Positions 1 to 12,100 of a stretch of DNA of 64,000 nt are shown here, in pieces. The stretch is from Mesotaenium endlicherianum. Taxonomy: Eukaryota; Streptophyta; Zygnematophyceae; Zygnematales; Mesotaeniaceae. Numbering within the stretch: position 1 is the stretch's first letter; each line of letters starts with the position of its first letter. Under the pieces are notes generated by a model, which was not told where the DNA came from, did no database searches, and saw only the letters and a list, made by a program, of their open reading frames with translations. A program made the position numbers and the translations under genes. The DNA lies in NCBI GenBank assembly GCA_009602735.1, contig WELA01007910.1:158794-222793 (forward strand), read 5' to 3'.

Positions 1-1938
1 TGGGGTGAGTCGCCACTGTATGTTGATGTTTGATTCCTTGATCCGCCAAAAACTTAATGAAGGGCCCATTGACATATTCTTTCCCATTGTCTGTCCTTAG
101 TGTCTTGATGCTCTTTCCACACTGCTTCTCTACTATAGCCTTATACTCCTTGAACTTCTCGAATGCTTGATCTTTGGTCCTCATGAAGTAGACCTCTGAC
201 TTCCTAGAGTAGTCATCTGTGTATGTCAGATGATATGAATGCAAAGTCTTCGTTGCTGGTATACTAGCTGGCCCCCAAACATCTGAAAGTACCAACTCTA
301 GCACTTTTGTGGCTCTTGTAGCTCCCTCCTTTGGAAATGCTATCCTTGTCTGCTTACCTATCTGACACCCTCTGCAAAACTCAAGCGCTTGCCCACTAAA
401 ATCTGGTAATCCCCTCTTCTTGTCCTTGCTCATTTGCTTCAGCTTCTGTTCACTTGCATGTGCTAACCTTTGGTGCCAAAAGTTGATGTCTCCCTTCAAC
501 TTCGCATCTCCTTGGGCCAAGTACACTTGGCTAACCTCTGTTTCCTGTGCCAGGCAAGTAAGAACAAGCTTAGCCTGACCCTTCACTTGAAATAGACTTC
601 CTGTATTGTCGGGCTTGACGGCTACAGCTGCTATATTCCCCTTGTTGTTGAGTATTCTACACTCTGACCCTTCAAAGATCACCCTGTTGCCCAAAGACGT
701 AGTTTTAGGCACCGAGAACAAATTCTTCACAAGCTGTGGTGTATGCAAGACATTCTCTAGCGTGAAAAGCAACTCTTCTTTGCCAACCTGTACTACCAAC
801 TCCACCTTTCTTGTACCAACTCCATGAAGAATATTGCCATCTCCTACACGAATAGGAATGGGCTTACATGACTTATACTCAAGCAAGATATCCCTACGTG
901 GCGTAGAGTGCCTGGATGCCCCTAAGTCAATGTACCAAGCATCTCTATCGTGCCCATCACACACGCATGCCTCCTCAATGGTCATAGCATGAGCATTCTC
1001 CATGTTGGAGACGAAGATGGTACCTTCTCTCTTTTGAGTGCAATTCTGGAGATGTGGCCCTTCTTGTTGCAATTGTAGCATGTGATGTCCCAGCAGGTTC
1101 TTGCCATATGTCCTGACTTGCCACAATTGTTGTACGTCACTGACTTGCCACCTCCTTGAGGCTAATTGCCTCCTCAACCTCCACTTCTTTGGCTGCTGCT
1201 GGCGATGTTTGCTTCCTCCACCATCTCCACCAGTCGTCCTTCTTGAATCTTGTAGTGCTTCTCTCCCAACACATGAAACGCTTGCTCAGTACCAGTCACA
1301 CCTTCTCCAGCCTTTCTTTCATGCTCCTTCTCTCTATCAAGAAGACTCAACCTTGCCTTTCTCAAAGTGAGCTGCTCCTTATGTAAGTTACGCAAAACTT
1401 CCTTGGTCATATCGTACTCAGGCCTAAGTCCAATTAGTAACTGCTTAGCTTGCTCATAGGCGGTCTTTGGAACACCTGTAGCTGTCAACTCCTGACTCAA
1501 CAAGTTTATCCTTGTGAAATATGAAGACACGCTCTCACCACTTCTCATTTTGAAACTCGTAAAGTCCTCAGTAAAGTTTTGCTGACTAGCGGTGCTCTCA
1601 CTCACATAATCCTCTTTAAGTGCGTCCCACATCTCCTTACTAGTCTCAAGATAAAAAACATTCACTAGGGGTTCTCTCTCCAAACTCTTGACAATCAAGT
1701 AGTAACAAAAATTCTCCCTCTTTTGCCACGCATCACGAGCCTTTTTGTTTGCAGTCACTTGGGCAGCAGTGAATCCGTCGCCCGCTACGAGTAAGACGGG
1801 CATAGTATCATCTCCAATGATAATAGACATCAAGTCATAACGCTTCAGCGCCGCCTTAGCTCTCACGGCCCATACCAAATACTCTTTGCCATTGAATTGT
1901 GGGATCTGCTAGATCCTCCCGAACTTGCTCCGATACCA
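1..1938 (-). mobile_element. Ty1/copia retrotransposon, 5' internal part (gag to integrase)
   Basis: Read on the minus strand, this is a copia polyprotein region cut by the window start. Around 1180-1900 lies a Gag of the UBN2/DUF4219 type (FNGKEYLVW start, then a long helical capsid-like region). A zinc-knuckle-like segment follows near 1040-1110. Then come the aspartic protease (IDLGASRHS near 920-940), the GAG_pre-integrase motif (FWHQRLAH near 460-490) with its Cys pair, and the first part of the integrase core (LRTDNGKEY near 70-100). The order Gag-PR-INT, with RT expected beyond the window, is the copia order. The element is broken, with a few interruptions, and most of pol plus the 3' LTR lie outside the window. 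Confidence 0.9.
1927..1938 (-). other. Primer-binding site, initiator Met-tRNA type
   Basis: On the minus strand the 12 bases after the LTR read TGGTATCGGAGC, close to the plant initiator Met-tRNA complement TGGTATCAGAGC. This fixes the LTR/internal boundary and the orientation of the copia element. Confidence 0.85.
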
Positions 1939-2375
1939 TGTTAAAACTCACTACTATCTTCGTCCATGGCACACTCTATCACTCACACACTTGAACGAAC
2001 TCAGACTCAAAATATATGATGGCACGAAAAGTACACAAGGTGCCCAACTCTTCACTTTTTACTGAGTTAGTTTTTTGGGTTACAATTTCTGGTCTCACTA
2101 CGCCACTCTGCCACTCTGCCCCCTCTGCCCCCTCTGCCCCTCTGCCCCCCCTAACAAACGTTCACGACATCTTCGTTGTCGTGTGAAAGTGACAACTAAT
2201 AAGTACTAACCTACTCGAACGAATACCAACAAACGATTAACTTACAAACCGGATTAACTAACGACAAACCAAGCAAGGCTATTGACACCCTGGCGCGCGT
2301 CACGTATCGACGCGACATCCACTTGCCTAGTCAAAGTAGAATTAGGAGTGTCGGTTTACAGACCATATTCCAACA
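1939..2375 (-). repeat. 5' LTR of the copia element
   Basis: A 437-bp segment with inverted termini TGTT...AACA. On the minus strand it starts TGTTGGAATATGG, a common copia LTR start, and ends in ACA directly before the primer-binding site. The partner LTR lies off the window, so target duplication and age cannot be judged. Confidence 0.82.
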
Positions 2376-2738
2376 AATCGCCACACAAATACAAACACGA
2401 ACATCAACACATGTTTGGTACCTCTTCATGATGGCTAAGCAGTACATGTAACGACGTGGAAAATATATATTGAAGTGTCGACGAGTGCAACTCTACATAT
2501 GTATACTTGGCAGCGCAAATTCTTCGCAAGCTGTCCATTGTGTGGAAATGACAAACCCTATGTTCGAACACAATATCCAGTTACTTCGATAGATGCGAGA
2601 GTAGGGCAAGGCATACGTAGGTGTAGCAGTGCTTACAGTATAGGTGACTCGTAGAATCCTAAGGGCAAACGTGGTCCGTTCGAAGACTCAGCCAACCGAC
2701 TGTTTAGCTTTAGATAGACACGCCAAAATAGTTGCTTG
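2376..2738. other. Intergenic, nothing recognised
   Basis: Spacer between the copia LTR and the first Mutator-like element. No coding pattern, RNA gene or repeat shared with the rest of the window was seen. Confidence 0.5.
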
Positions 2739-2747
2739 AACAAATTG

Positions 2748-3685
2748 GGGCAAATTACCAAAGTAACACTCCAACTTTCGTTTATTCTACAAATAGCACT
2801 CCCAAGTTTCGTTATTACAAAACTAGCACTCGCGCATGTAAGGCGAGTCCACGTAGGTCTTACACAATCAAATAACGTGCCACACGAATTCGCACGCGAC
2901 CCTACCTGACACACCACTTCTCTCTTTCGCTTCCAAAATCGACCAGCACCGCTTTTCCAACTGCCCAATTTCACGAACCAAACTACCTAAGGACGCCCAA
3001 AAATTGGTCCACGAGTATTTTCGTGACCTATTTCTTGCGCCTTCATTTTCTAACCCTATATTTTCTTGAGAGTATATATTCATCACATTCTCTGCTATTT
3101 TCAGGTAGGAATGTAATCATAGGTAGCTAATTGTAGCGGCTGAGTCAAATGGTTAGTTACTATGGCACATTGCCATTGAGGTTACCTGTGGCTATCCTTT
3201 CCTATTTGTAAGCATGTTGCACCTGGGAACATTCCTCACGTCCTACATTTAACCGCCACGTTTTACCTACATTTAACCACCATAAGAAGTACCAAGTTGA
3301 CCCGCCGAGGTTTAGACCTAGCTATGGAGTTCGAAAAGTCGTCTTAGATTTGGAGGCGCGGCAAAGCGGTCAACGCCTTCAAAACGTTTTGGAGAGTAAA
3401 ATGAAGGTAGCGACAATGTGTCCACCCGAAATTTGGCGTCCTTGGGCAGTTTGGATCGCGAAGGTGGGTCAGTTACAAAAGTGGTGGTGGAAGATTTTGG
3501 AAACGAAAGAGAGAAATGGTGTGTCAGGAAGGGTTGCGTGCGAATTCGTGTGGCACGTCATTTGATCATGTAAGGCCTACGTGGCCTGACCTAACATGCG
3601 CGAGTGCTAGTTTTGAAATAACAAAACTTGGAGTGCTAGATTTTGAAATAAACGAAAGTTGGAGTGCTACTTTGGTGATTTGCCC
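2748..3685. mobile_element. Mutator-like non-autonomous TIR element, copy 1
   Basis: The 938-bp element begins GGGCAAATTACCAAAGT and ends with its inverse. The terminal inverted repeats run about 250-270 bp with roughly 80-85% identity by eye. It is flanked by a perfect 9-bp duplication, AACAAATTG, at 2739-2747 and 3686-3694. Long TIRs with a 9-bp duplication are the hallmark of Mutator-like elements (MULEs). No transposase is present, so it would move only with help in trans. Because the TIRs are long and inverted, similar open frames appear on opposite strands near both ends (tails like CASASF.ITKLG); these are repeat artefacts, not genes. Confidence 0.88.
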
Positions 3686-3694
3686 AACAAATTG

Positions 3695-4193
3695 CTATCA
3701 AAACTCGTGAAGACGTGTGACGCGGATCAGGTACACACGCGTGGACAGATGCTTGGTGCAGTCGGCTACTGTTTGTTTAGGGTAGACGGCACCCTCTAAT
3801 TTTCTCCTTGCAAAGCGCAACAAATGTACTTTTTTGTTTTATTACTCCATTGATGCGTAAGAAATTGCCACCACCTTATTAGACACCAGTTAACAGCAGA
3901 ATTTACTGCACCTACTGTCCAGTCGCCGGTTTTAATGAGGTACAGAGGAAATGCATCTTAGCTTGTGTCTATTGCGCACGTGAGGCTTGCTAGAACAACA
4001 TTGGTTGATCAATGCTCTGCTGTGCAATCCTCATCTAGAAGCTATGACACCAATATAAATAGTACGCAGCGCCAATATTATTGGTCGCACCTTATAGCTG
4101 TGGCAGTCGAACCTAATAATCAAGGAAGAGGTTCCTGAAAGTCATACATTCTGACCATATTTTAACTTTGACAATGTCTCTACATACTGGAAC
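3695..4193. other. Intergenic / 3' flank of the receptor kinase gene
   Basis: AT-richer spacer after the TIR element. It should hold the 3' UTR and polyadenylation region of the minus-strand kinase gene that stops at 4194. No unambiguous poly(A) signal was identified. Confidence 0.4.
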
Positions 4194-6154
4194 CTATCGA
4201 GGCGTCACTTCAGAAACAAACGGGACACTGATGGCAGAAGTGCCTTCGGAGCCGAGCATTGGTGCCTCAGAACCCATGCTGCCATTGGAGGGGTAGGAAG
4301 CAAGCCCAGACGAGGGCAGCCCCGTGGAGTAGCCCGCTCTTCGTATGAGCGGCTCCAAAGACTTCATACACTGCAGGTGTGCCTCACCGCTGGCTATCTC
4401 TTCCAGACGGGTGACCACCTGTGCCATGGATGGCCGATCGGCAGCGCCCAACTTTACGCAGTCAAATGCCAGCTCTACGACGTGTGCAAGCGCCTGCTCC
4501 GAGAACTCCCCCATCGTGGGGTCGATCACAGAACTCCAGCCCGAAGTGGAGAGGTTCCACTTGACCTGCGCCCACATCAACAGAGTACGGGGCGCCGTTA
4601 CAGTCTCCAGCGAGTTGAACCCAGAATGTCTGGCAGGATGCAACCCTAGGCGGGCGTATACTCGGGAAGGTCAGGCGCTTACCCAAGCTATCAAAGATTT
4701 GGTCTCCTCTGGGTTTTCCAGATCCTTCACAATGGGCCGCTTCCCGGTGCATAGCTCCAGCAGCACCACTCCAAAGCTGCGGTGAGCATGGCAACACAGG
4801 CAGCTATTTAGTGCAATTGATTCCAAGTGATGGCTTCGAAGTCCCCACAGGCCAGGCACAATCATCATTCATGCAGACGCTGACGTAATCCACATTCTCA
4901 ATCTCTCCCTCTATTCTCTGCTTGCTGCAGCTCATGTGATAGGCAAGGGAACCCGTCTGACTGAGGAAGGCCTGTAGTACACACCTGTACACGTCACTTT
5001 TGGGCGTGACTTCGAAGGTGGAAAAATATTCGGGGTCCATGTAGCCGCGTGTGCCCGCCAGCCGCGCCGTGTTCAGGTTGTCGGCTCCATCGCCAAGCCG
5101 CTTCAGCAGCCCAAAGTCCGCCACCTTGGCCTGCACCACGCACGCACAACAGCAGCGCCGCAAGGGCAGCCACTGAGTACGTCGTGCCACCACAAGGTCG
5201 CGCACAAGCGAGGGATGCGGCAAATGGCGGCAGCGGTGAGGGTTGGGCCCTGTGGGGGGGGGGGTGGGCACCTGGAGCTTGTCGTCCAGCAAAATGTTCG
5301 CGGCCTTGACGTCGCGGTGGATGATGGGCTCCTTGGCAAACGAGTGCAGGTAGCTCAACCCGCGCGCCGCCCCCACCGCAATCATTAGCCTCTGCTCAAA
5401 CGTTAGCGGCGGCCTCCCGCTACCTGGCAGCACACAGAAGCACGTGCAACACCCTTGCTCCAGTCAGGCATTCAGTCAGTCCCCCAGCCAGAGTGCTGGC
5501 CCTCAGCTGAGTCTCTTGCTTCCCCCCCTCCAAGAGCAAGAAAGTGAGAGTGAGAGGGGCAGCACCTTGCTTGGGGTGCAGCCAGTCGTCGACGGTGGCG
5601 TTGGGCATGAACTCGTATACAAAGATCTGCTCGCCCTTGTCAGTGCAGAAGCCCAGCAGCACTACCAGGTTCACGTGGTTGAGCTGCGATATCAGGTCCA
5701 CCTGCACGGCCCCCCCTCACGCGTGCCCACCTTAGTGCCAGCCATGGACAGCCAGCAGCCGGTCTCCCTCCCAGAACCTCCGTGCCGTGAGAGTGCAGAT
5801 GGGCACGGGGACGGGCACGGCATCATCCAACCACCCCAGCCCTGCCTGGCTGCAATTATCTACTGTCAGGTACGTTTTCTGTACAGCGTTTCCAAAAGCA
5901 GGCTCAAATCTGCAACACCCGGCACGTAGTACGTACTTCCTCGGTGAAGTCCTTGAAGCCCTGCTGGGTGGCCTTGTTGGCGCGCTTCACGGCCCACGCC
6001 TTGCCGTTGGGGCCCTGCCCCTTGTACACTGTGCCAAACCCGCCCGCGCCCATGCTGTTGGCATCGCTGAAGTTGTCTGTCGCCCACTTCAGCTCCGCCA
6101 GCCGGATGTACTGCACAGCCCCCGCCTTGAGCTTGCGCTGCAGCACCCGCCCCT
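4194..6154 (-). other. Exons 29-34: kinase domain and C-terminal tail
   Basis: Exons 5937-6154, 5566-5701, 5272-5423, 4985-5130, 4683-4776 and 4194-4565. The glycine loop GAGGFG lies near residue 1880, the beta-3 Lys in AVKR near 1901, and the alpha-C Glu in FTEEV. The catalytic loop is HRDVKAANILLD (Asp near 2000), the metal-binding motif DFG is near 2018, GYMDPEYF is the APE-equivalent, and SDVYSFGVVLLEL and RPSMAQV follow. This is an RD-type Pelle/RLK kinase with every catalytic residue in place, so it should be active. The tail of about 65 residues is rich in Ser and Gly. The stop is TAG at 4194-4196. Confidence 0.9.
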
Positions 6155-9100
6155 CTGCACACTCACCCGCATCCCATACAATGCCCTCCCGCCTCAGACA
6201 CACCCCTCTCTTGCCCTTCTTACTACCTTGGAGGCCAGGTTCAGAAGGAGGCCCAGGGTTTACGGACGCGAGATAGCATGTGTGCAACACCCACCTAGGT
6301 CCAGAGGGCCCTGCTGGTTGTAGCCCCGGCGGCCCCAAACGATGGCCGCCAGCAGCAGCACAGCCGCCAGCACACACGCTCCCACAGCCGTGCCGGCTAT
6401 TGCCCCTGTCGAGAACCCTTTGGACGCCGCTGCAGCACGGAAACCGACAGGGACAGGGCAGTTGCATTCAGCCTTCAATTCTTGCCACACACATACTACT
6501 CCTGTGTGTGAGTGTGTGCGTGCGAACGGACAAACCTGGGGGCGCTTCGGGGCCGGGCAGTACTTCCTGCAGCTCCAGGGCGTTGAGCTTGGGCTCCTGC
6601 AGGCGGCTGCTCTGGCTGGGCATAATGCGCACGCGGATGGTGGAGCTGGACGCTCCCAGGCTCACGCGGAAGTCGCGGAACAGCGCCGCCCGCGGCCCCA
6701 CCTCCTTAACCACGTCCAGCTCGCTCAGCACCAGCTGCCCCCCCCCTCCTCCCGCCCCTGCACTGTAAGAGGCATGCGGACAGACAGACACAGACACAGG
6801 GGAGGGACTGTACTGCACGCACGCACACTCACTCATACAGATACGACCCCCTCCTCCTTGGTGACCCCCTGTCTCCTTCCAGAGAGATTTCTTTGAATTC
6901 GTCCCACAGACACTCACATTCCCGGTCACTTAACGTGGCAAACCTGTCCCTTTATGTCCCTCTCCCTCACACACACCAACACACACACAAAGAGAGAGAC
7001 ACGGGAGGGCAGAGGCGGCTTCCACACACGTCATGTGAGCACTCCCTGCCATGCTGCTGTGCTCGGGTGGTTGAAGGCAGACGGACAGCAAGCAGCACTC
7101 ACTCACCTTCTCATTGATGTAGACGTCGAGCACGCGCCCCCCCACGTCCTCTACTGTCAGCTCCGCAAAGTGCAGGCGGATAATAAACTTGTTTGACGAG
7201 CTGACGGCAATGGAGGTGCTGAGGCCGTCGGGTCCCAGGTGCTCCTCACGCACCAGCCGCTCGCTCTGGTACGCGGCCAGCGGCAGAAACTGCGGCGCTT
7301 CCTCCGTGCCGCGGATGGGTACCAGGGCGGTGTTGGTGGTGGTGTTGGGGTTGGTGTACTGCGTGGGGTCATCCGACCGCCACGATCGCCCGCCTGCCAG
7401 CAGCACACACTCGCCGCTCTTGTCAGCTGCATGCTCCTTCTCCCAACTTAGCACAGAGGGCATAATTTCAGCGTGTCCCGCGCTGCAATTTTTGTGTCCG
7501 TCTGCATGTGCATGAAAGTGAGACATGGATAGGAGGAGAGACACGAGCCTTACTTGGATCCATATACGGCATGCCCCCGATGTTCTTCCTGTTGGGGCCA
7601 AAGAGGTTGAGGATGTCTTTGGTGGTGGTGGTTTGATTGAACAGCCCCTCCGGCTGCGCCACAATCTGCAGCATGCACACACACACGGACACGCCAACAC
7701 GTCCGTCGGCTAGAGGGGAAGTATAGAGCAGGTAAAGAAGGATGCCCGCCCGCCTGCCCGCCGCCCAGTGCCCGTACGCATTCCGAGTATTGAGCAGCAG
7801 AGTGCAAGCCACGAGCTCCTCCACACCCTCCTCCTCCTCCTCCTCCTCCTGCTGCTGCTCCTGCTGCTGCTTTTGCATATCTGCTGGGAGGGAGGTAAGG
7901 TGCCTACCTCAAGGGCAGAGACCATGGGGTTGCCGATGGAGCGGGAGAAGGTGATGGTGAGGTTGGGGCCAGGGACGGCGAGCGAGAACTCGTAAAAGTA
8001 CATCACCCCGGCCTCGGGGGGGTTCAGCTGGCTCACCACCTGCAGCCCCACGCGCTCTCAGCTCCACGCGCTCTCAGTCAATCTCTCAGAAGATGTGCGC
8101 AGCCTCAAGGTCCTTATCCCCCTCCGTCAGCCCCAGGGATAGAGAGGGAAAGCTGCTGCTTACGAGGAAGCCGTTGAGCAGGATGCTGTAGGAGCGCAGC
8201 AGAGGGGACGAGAACTCAAACTCGCCAAAGTACACCCGCACCTGCAGCCAGCCGCACCCAGAACAGTGAGGGCGGGATGCTGCATGCTCTTTTCTGCTCC
8301 CTGACAGCTGCTTGCCTGGGTGTGAGAGGGCATACCAAGTACAGCCCTGGAGCAGACTCGATGGGAATGCTGTAGCTGTTGTTGGCCCCCCCTGGCCAGT
8401 ATCTGTAGGATGCGTAGAGCTCTGCGTTGGTCTCCATCTGTGACAGCTGTCTCTGGATGTTCTTCCGCGACCCACTCACGGCAACACCGCTGCTGAAGTA
8501 GTCGTCGGCAGCCCAGAGGTTGCCGGCGGGGTCCGTGTACTCCTGGCCCCCACAGTTGATCCGGATGGCGCCTGCCCCCCCTCGGTCCCAATCCCCCATT
8601 GCATACATGCATCATGTCAGGGTGGGCCCGCTGCAGCCGCTTGGCGCCCTGACACGATCGATGACCACCACCAGTGCTGGGGAGGAGGGAGCGTGGCACC
8701 TTTGGTGCTGAGAGGGGGAGTCTCAAAGAGGGAGTAGAGCAGCTCCGCGCCGCAGAGCAGCGCCTCCTGCACACGGCTGCCGTTGCTGGGGCGCACCTCG
8801 TACGCCACCGCGTTGCTGGTGTCCGCCTGCACCTTGAAGTCCAAATACGTGGCGCTCATGGGCCCCACCTCCTTCACCAGGTCCAGGCCGCTGCGCACCA
8901 CCTGCAAGAGAGAGGAACGCAGAGAAAAAGACCATGATACCGCAGAGAGCCGGCAAGTCAGCTCCCTTGAGGCTGTGAGTGCCACTGCTAGTGGTATGTG
9001 CCCACAAGACACACCCGTGTGCGGCGCATGCACAACACACATTAACAGCACTGCACATGGTGGTGCGTGTGCGTGTGCGCGCTGGCTCTCTCTCACAGGC

Positions 9101-12100
9101 GCACTTCTTCCAAAGCACCACACAGGTTGCCTCTGCCGACAGCCCTACTCACCTGGCCGTTGAGGAGGATGTCCATGACGCGGTCGCCCGCGCGCAAGTA
9201 CTGCAGCTCTGCAAAGTGCAGCCGCACCAGGTAGAAGCTGCTGCCGGGCGTAAGCGTCTGCGTCAGCACCTTCCTCAGGCTGGTGGGCACCACTATCCCG
9301 CCCTTGGTGGCGCCCTTGCTGATGCGCGCACTCTGGTACACGCTCTGCTCGTAGTCACCAGCCTCCGCACGCACCGCCACAGGCCTGGTGGTCCACAGCG
9401 TGGTGGTGTGATTGTTGAGGTCGGTGACGCGGTCGTCCAGGAGCCAGTGGCGGCCCTGCGAGTCCATGAGGGTGTTGCCGCCCGTGTTGACGCGCTTCAC
9501 CACCACGCTTATGACGGGCGCGCTGTATGTCTCGCGGTACATGCCCGCCGGTGCCGCCGCCACCTGATTCATACAGACCCATGCGCACGCACACACAATA
9601 TGGGCATGCCAGAGGGTGGGCAACGTCCTAGTGGCGGCAGACGATGCTCTGCACCTGTATACGATGGGTCTCATCTTCCACCCTTTGGGGGGAGGAAAGC
9701 AGGGGGGTGGGGGGGGGGGGGTGTGGAGACAGTCAACGCACCTCGATGGCATTGATGACAGGTTGCCCCGTGAGAGGCGCCAGGGTGATGCTCAGGTTGG
9801 TGCCGCTCACGTGAGCACAGAACTCGTACAGGGACAAGCTGAAGGGCGTGGGGTCGCTCAAGTTGCCCAGCACCTGCCACCCACCAAGCATCCCTGTGAG
9901 GTCACTTTATGCTCCGCCTGACTGACGCAGAGCATTGTGTGCTGAACGAATTCACTGCCATACACATGGCAAGTGTCGACTAGAGTGCGAAGGCGGGGAA
10001 AAGATGGGGGGGGGCGGGGATGGGCAAGCAGCTCTGACCACGCGGCCGTCCAGGGAAACGGAGAAGGCGCGTGTGGTGTTGCCCAAGCTGAGCGGGTCCA
10101 CCTCCGCAAAGTACAGGCGTACCTGCGCGGGATGCACCCAAAGCGCACGGGGAAGAACGCGAGCGAGTGCTCATTACCCTCCTCCACAGCACACGCCCAA
10201 CACGAGCAGAGAGGAGGCTACCGCACCGGACTTACATGCGCCTCCGCCTCTGCCTTTGCCACTATTTGAGCAGCAAGCAGCAGAAGCAGCAGCAGCAGCG
10301 GCAGCAGGAGGAGGAGGACGAGGAGGAGGCACGTGGGTAGAGAATGTGTGAGAGAGAGGGTCAAACCCAGTAGAGGCCAGGCTGGCTGAGGGGGATGACG
10401 TAAGAGCCGCCGAGGACGTCCTGGGGCCACGTGCGCTGCGACGCCATCAGGTGCGCGTTCAGCCCCACGGTGCTGTACATGGCCGCCATCACCGACGGCC
10501 TGGCCGGCACGGCCTGGCCCCCCGAGTAGAAGCGGTCGGGCAGCCACTGGCGCCCAAACGAGTCGGTGGCGACGCCGCCTCCGCAGTTGATGCGGACCAC
10601 CGCAGCGTCATCTGCGCAGCCGCCGCCCGTTCAATCATTCACCCTTGCTTGTCGGTGGCCCGTCCGGACACACACAGGAGGGCAGGATAGGGGGGGAGAG
10701 GGAGAGAGGGAGGGAGGGAGGATAGGAGGGAGGGGGTGCAGATAATATATAATGAAGAGCTCACCTGAGCGTGGCAGCGGCGGCTGCGAGAGTTGGTCGT
10801 GGAGCAGCATCTCCACGGCGCTGAGCATGGGTTGCTGTACCTTGGAGGCGGCGCTGGCGCGGATCTGCACCAGCAGCAGGCCCGTGCCGTCCGCCTGCAC
10901 ATTGAAGTCCTTATACAGCGACGTGCTGGCGCCCGCTTCTTTCACCACGTCCAGCTTCTCGTATGCCACCTGTCCACGCCCTTGGCACCGCTCACACATG
11001 TGAGCACAAGTGGTGCAGGCACCAGCTCTATGCTGCAAAAAGGGGGCTGACCGTAACCCAGCTTGGAAGGAGGAGGCCGGCAGCCACATAAGTTAAAGAC
11101 TACAGCCGTTGGGTCACTATTGACTGTCCAGACGAGAGGAGAGGAGAGGAGAGGAGCACGTACAAAGCCATTGATGAGGATGTCCATGACGCGCACGCCG
11201 GCAGTCGCGTACTCCACCTCGCAGAAGTGCAGCCGCAGCAGATAGAACACCAGGTGGGCAGGCAACCGCAGCGGCATCGAGATTGTGGGTACGCTGCTGC
11301 TGCTGCTGCTCTGGTTGAGTGCCGAGGGCAGGGCCCTCCGCCCAGAGCGCAGCAGCGCCGCAGACACGTAGCTCGGGCCCACGTCCGCACCTCCAATCAC
11401 GACATCGTTGCTGACGCTGTAGGGGGCGGTGGAGGCGGGGGGGGCGTAGTTGGCGGGGTCGTCGCCGTAGAAGCGGCGGCCCAGGGAGTCCACCACGTCC
11501 TTGCCGCCCACGTTCCAGCGCCCGTATGCAAACAGCACGGCGGGCGGCGCCACAATCGTGGAGAAGTAGCTTGGAGCCGGCACTGGCACCACCTGCGCCA
11601 GCAGCACCCGTACCCCCACCAGCCGACAGGCAGAGGCAGGCAGAGTCAGCAGCAGTAGCAGAAGCAGCAGCAGCAGTCAGAGACGCAGCTCAGCCTCACA
11701 CACCATCGGCCAGCACGCATGCAAGATGAGTAAATCAATGCTCCAAGCAGGCAGGCTCCCAAAAAGGCAGGGAGGAGCGACCGACCTCGATGGCATTGAT
11801 GTAGGGGGTGGAGTCGACGGAGGCGAAGCTGAGGGTCAGATTGGGGCCTGGGACGGCCACTACGTACTCAAACTGCTCGTGGCTTGCGAACGCGGATGGG
11901 GTGTACGACACTCCAACCTGGCACACAGTCAAGCCAAACCCCACCCCGCACTAGCAAATCACACTCTGTACATGCATACACCTACGCGCAGCTAGGCGCG
12001 CATGTGTTGCCTGTGGCCATGAGCTACTAGCACTGATAGAACTGGTGGTGTAAGGCTGCCCCTTGGGGACGCTGGCGTGTAGAATCCGAGTTCCTGAGAG

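Noticed and set aside
2633-3710. Pairs of similar open frames on opposite strands (frames containing CASASF and ITKLG), also near 20170-21080
   Set aside because: They are created by the long terminal inverted repeats of the Mutator-like elements and have no known domain; not genes.
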